DNA of 6,989 nucleotides from Nitrospiria bacterium (GTDB taxonomy: Bacteria; Nitrospirota; CAKKRA01; 9FT-COMBO-42-15): assembly GCA_919903585.1 (NCBI GenBank), contig CAKKST010000165.1:1-6989 (forward strand), read 5' to 3'. Shown in pieces: positions 6,346 to 6,989 of the stretch. The translations under genes were made by a program, and so were the position numbers. Below the pieces are notes generated by a model. It was not told the origin of the DNA and ran no database searches. It worked only from the letters and a program-made list of their open reading frames with translations. Positions within the stretch are counted from its first letter, which is position 1. Every line of letters starts with the position of its first letter.

Positions 6346-6500
6346 TTCCATCACCCTCCCCCTACCCCCTCCCATCAAGGGAGGGGGGTTAAAATTCCCT
6401 CTCCCATTGTGGAAGAGAGAGTTTAAAATTCCCTCTCCCATTGTGGAAGAGGCCATCCTTTATCCCCTCTCCCCTATGGGGAGAGGGATAGGGTGAGGGG
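6346..6500. repeat. Cluster of G/C-rich repeats covering the ligase translation start region
   Basis: This stretch holds three units. A CCCCCTCCC...GGGAGGGG-type palindrome lies at about 6364-6388. A 29-bp exact direct repeat is present at 6389-6417 and 6423-6451 (period 34), beginning TTAAAATTCCCTCTCCCATT. A hairpin CCCTCTCCCC/GGGGAGAGGG (6465-6474 with 6478-6487, loop TAT) is extended by TAT/ATA across one bulged C. Much of it is open in the ligase frame up to an ATG at 6456, so the repeats have created an apparent 39-residue N-terminal extension. No promoter is evident. Confidence 0.75.
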
Positions 6501-6510
6501 TAGATAAAAA

Positions 6511-6557
6511 ATAAGCCGAGCACCCCCCACCTGAGGGTGGGGGGATGATCGGCTTAT
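6511..6557 (-). terminator. Rho-independent terminator of the cytochrome gene
   Basis: A two-tier hairpin has an outer 9-bp stem, ATAAGCCGA (6511-6519) with TCGGCTTAT (6549-6557). An inner 9-bp G/C stem pairs 6523-6531 with 6536-6544 around a 4-nt loop (TGAG on the plus strand). A small internal loop of 3 and 4 nt separates the tiers. Read on the minus strand, the stem runs straight into TTATTTTTTATC. It begins 54 nt after the cytochrome stop codon. There is no T-tract on the plus-strand side, so it works for minus-strand transcripts. Confidence 0.88.
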
Positions 6558-6577
6558 GATTAAAAAGAGAATTATAA

Positions 6578-6597
6578 GGGCGAACAACCGTTCGCCC
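6578..6597. repeat. Intergenic copy of the GGGCGAAC/GTTCGCCC palindromic repeat
   Basis: Perfect 8-bp arms GGGCGAAC (6578-6585) and GTTCGCCC (6590-6597) surround the loop AACC. The flanks ATAA on the left and CTACA on the right are identical to those of the copy inside the ligase gene at 4868-4889. It lies between the cytochrome stop codon and its terminator, so it is transcribed as part of the 3' untranslated region. Confidence 0.85.
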
Positions 6598-6611
6598 CTA
6601 CAAATATATTC

Positions 6612-6989
6612 TTACTTTATATGACAGGTTGTGCACAATGCGCTGCTTGCATTTGACTTTCTCAGGAATGTTGGATAATCACCTGTACCACTTGCTACCT
6701 GTGTCCCGTGCGGGTTATGGCAGGATGCGCACTGAACCTTATATGTTCCTGACACTGGGGGTGTCTGGTATAGCTTTACCTCGTTATCGTCTGCCCTCGT
6801 ATTACCAGTCTCTTCAAACCATCTTGCAGTGCCTAATGTAGTATAGGTCTGAACGAATTTTGGGTCCTGTGTTGCAGTAGGATATGTCATTGATATAGGA
6901 TGGTCATCAGCAAGATTCTGGGTCAGGTTTGTTATCCTGCCATCCACTGGTAAAGTATTATTACCCGGTGAACCTGCAAGATTCGTAAA
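6612..6989 (-). CDS. Multiheme c-type cytochrome, C-terminal part (5' end outside the window)
   Basis: The frame is open from the window edge (position 6989) to the TAA at 6612, giving 125 residues of a longer protein. The GTG at 6947 is internal, because the frame continues upstream without a stop (FTNLAGSPGNNTLP...). Two heme-binding CXXCH motifs are visible: CASCH (6731-6717) and CTTCH (6635-6621), the latter 2 residues before the C-terminus. DDHP at about 6908-6897 offers a His that could be a distal heme ligand, as in related cytochromes. The spacing and the CASCHNPHG and LCTTCHIK context fit doubled-CXXCH (cytochrome c3-like) secreted cytochromes used in respiration or extracellular electron transfer. 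The total heme number and signal peptide cannot be seen. A terminator follows at 6511-6557, so this gene ends its own transcription unit. Confidence 0.9.
   Translation of the reverse strand, partial: FTNLAGSPGNNTLPVDGRITNLTQNLADDHPISMTYPTATQDPKFVQTYTTLGTARWFEETGNTRADDNEVKLYQTPPVSGTYKVQCASCHNPHGTQVASGTGDYPTFLRKSNASSALCTTCHIK

Noticed and set aside
6389..6451. CRISPR array from the 29-bp direct repeats
   Set aside because: There are only two copies with a 5-nt gap, inside a G/C-rich interspersed repeat cluster. No spacers of normal length and no cas genes are present.
6612..6947. A complete 111-residue cytochrome starting at GTG 6947
   Set aside because: The frame is open from 6947 to the window edge with fitting sequence, there is no signal peptide, and related cytochromes are longer. 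It is treated as the 3' part of a truncated gene.

Overview
The window reads as part of a Gram-negative, anaerobic-type bacterial genome of moderate to low GC. Every credible gene lies on the minus strand, so gene order runs from high to low coordinates. The evidence is a c-type multiheme cytochrome, several Sec signal peptides, a SurA/PpiC-type periplasmic chaperone and an outer-membrane beta-barrel ending in Phe. G/C-rich palindromic repeats are abundant both between and inside genes. This style is common in Nitrospirota (Thermodesulfovibrionia-like) and Desulfobacterota genomes; I cannot fix the phylum from sequence alone.

Layout in transcription order: (1) 6989-6612, the 3' end of a multiheme cytochrome c whose 5' end is off the window; (2) 6611-6340, a gene-free stretch with a palindromic repeat, a strong rho-independent terminator and a cluster of G/C-rich repeats running into the next gene; (3) 6339-4333, a polytopic membrane protein of the O-antigen ligase/polymerase (Wzy_C) type with four C-terminal TPR-like repeats, interrupted in frame by at least three palindromic repeat insertions; (4) 4332-4154, a probable promoter and an approximately 100-nt leader; (5) 4153-3122, a secreted PpiC-type peptidyl-prolyl isomerase; (6) 3147-1285, a large outer-membrane beta-barrel overlapping the isomerase gene by 26 nt; (7) 1284-1040, a promoter and a repeat-filled leader; (8) 1039-26, a secreted six-bladed NHL beta-propeller.

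The isomerase and barrel genes are almost certainly cotranscribed and translationally coupled, which suggests that the chaperone serves the barrel or other exported proteins. The NHL gene seems to have its own promoter directly behind the barrel stop codon. Together, cytochrome, barrel, periplasmic isomerase and propeller look like a cell-envelope module for exporting or assembling an extracellular cytochrome. That link is an inference from gene order; no member has a proven function here.

The most striking sequence-level signal is the invasion of coding DNA by palindromic repeats. One repeat family occurs both between genes (6578-6597) and inside the ligase gene (4868-4889), with the same 8-bp arms and the same flanks. 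The inserted copies keep the reading frame and fall in hydrophilic loops between membrane segments.
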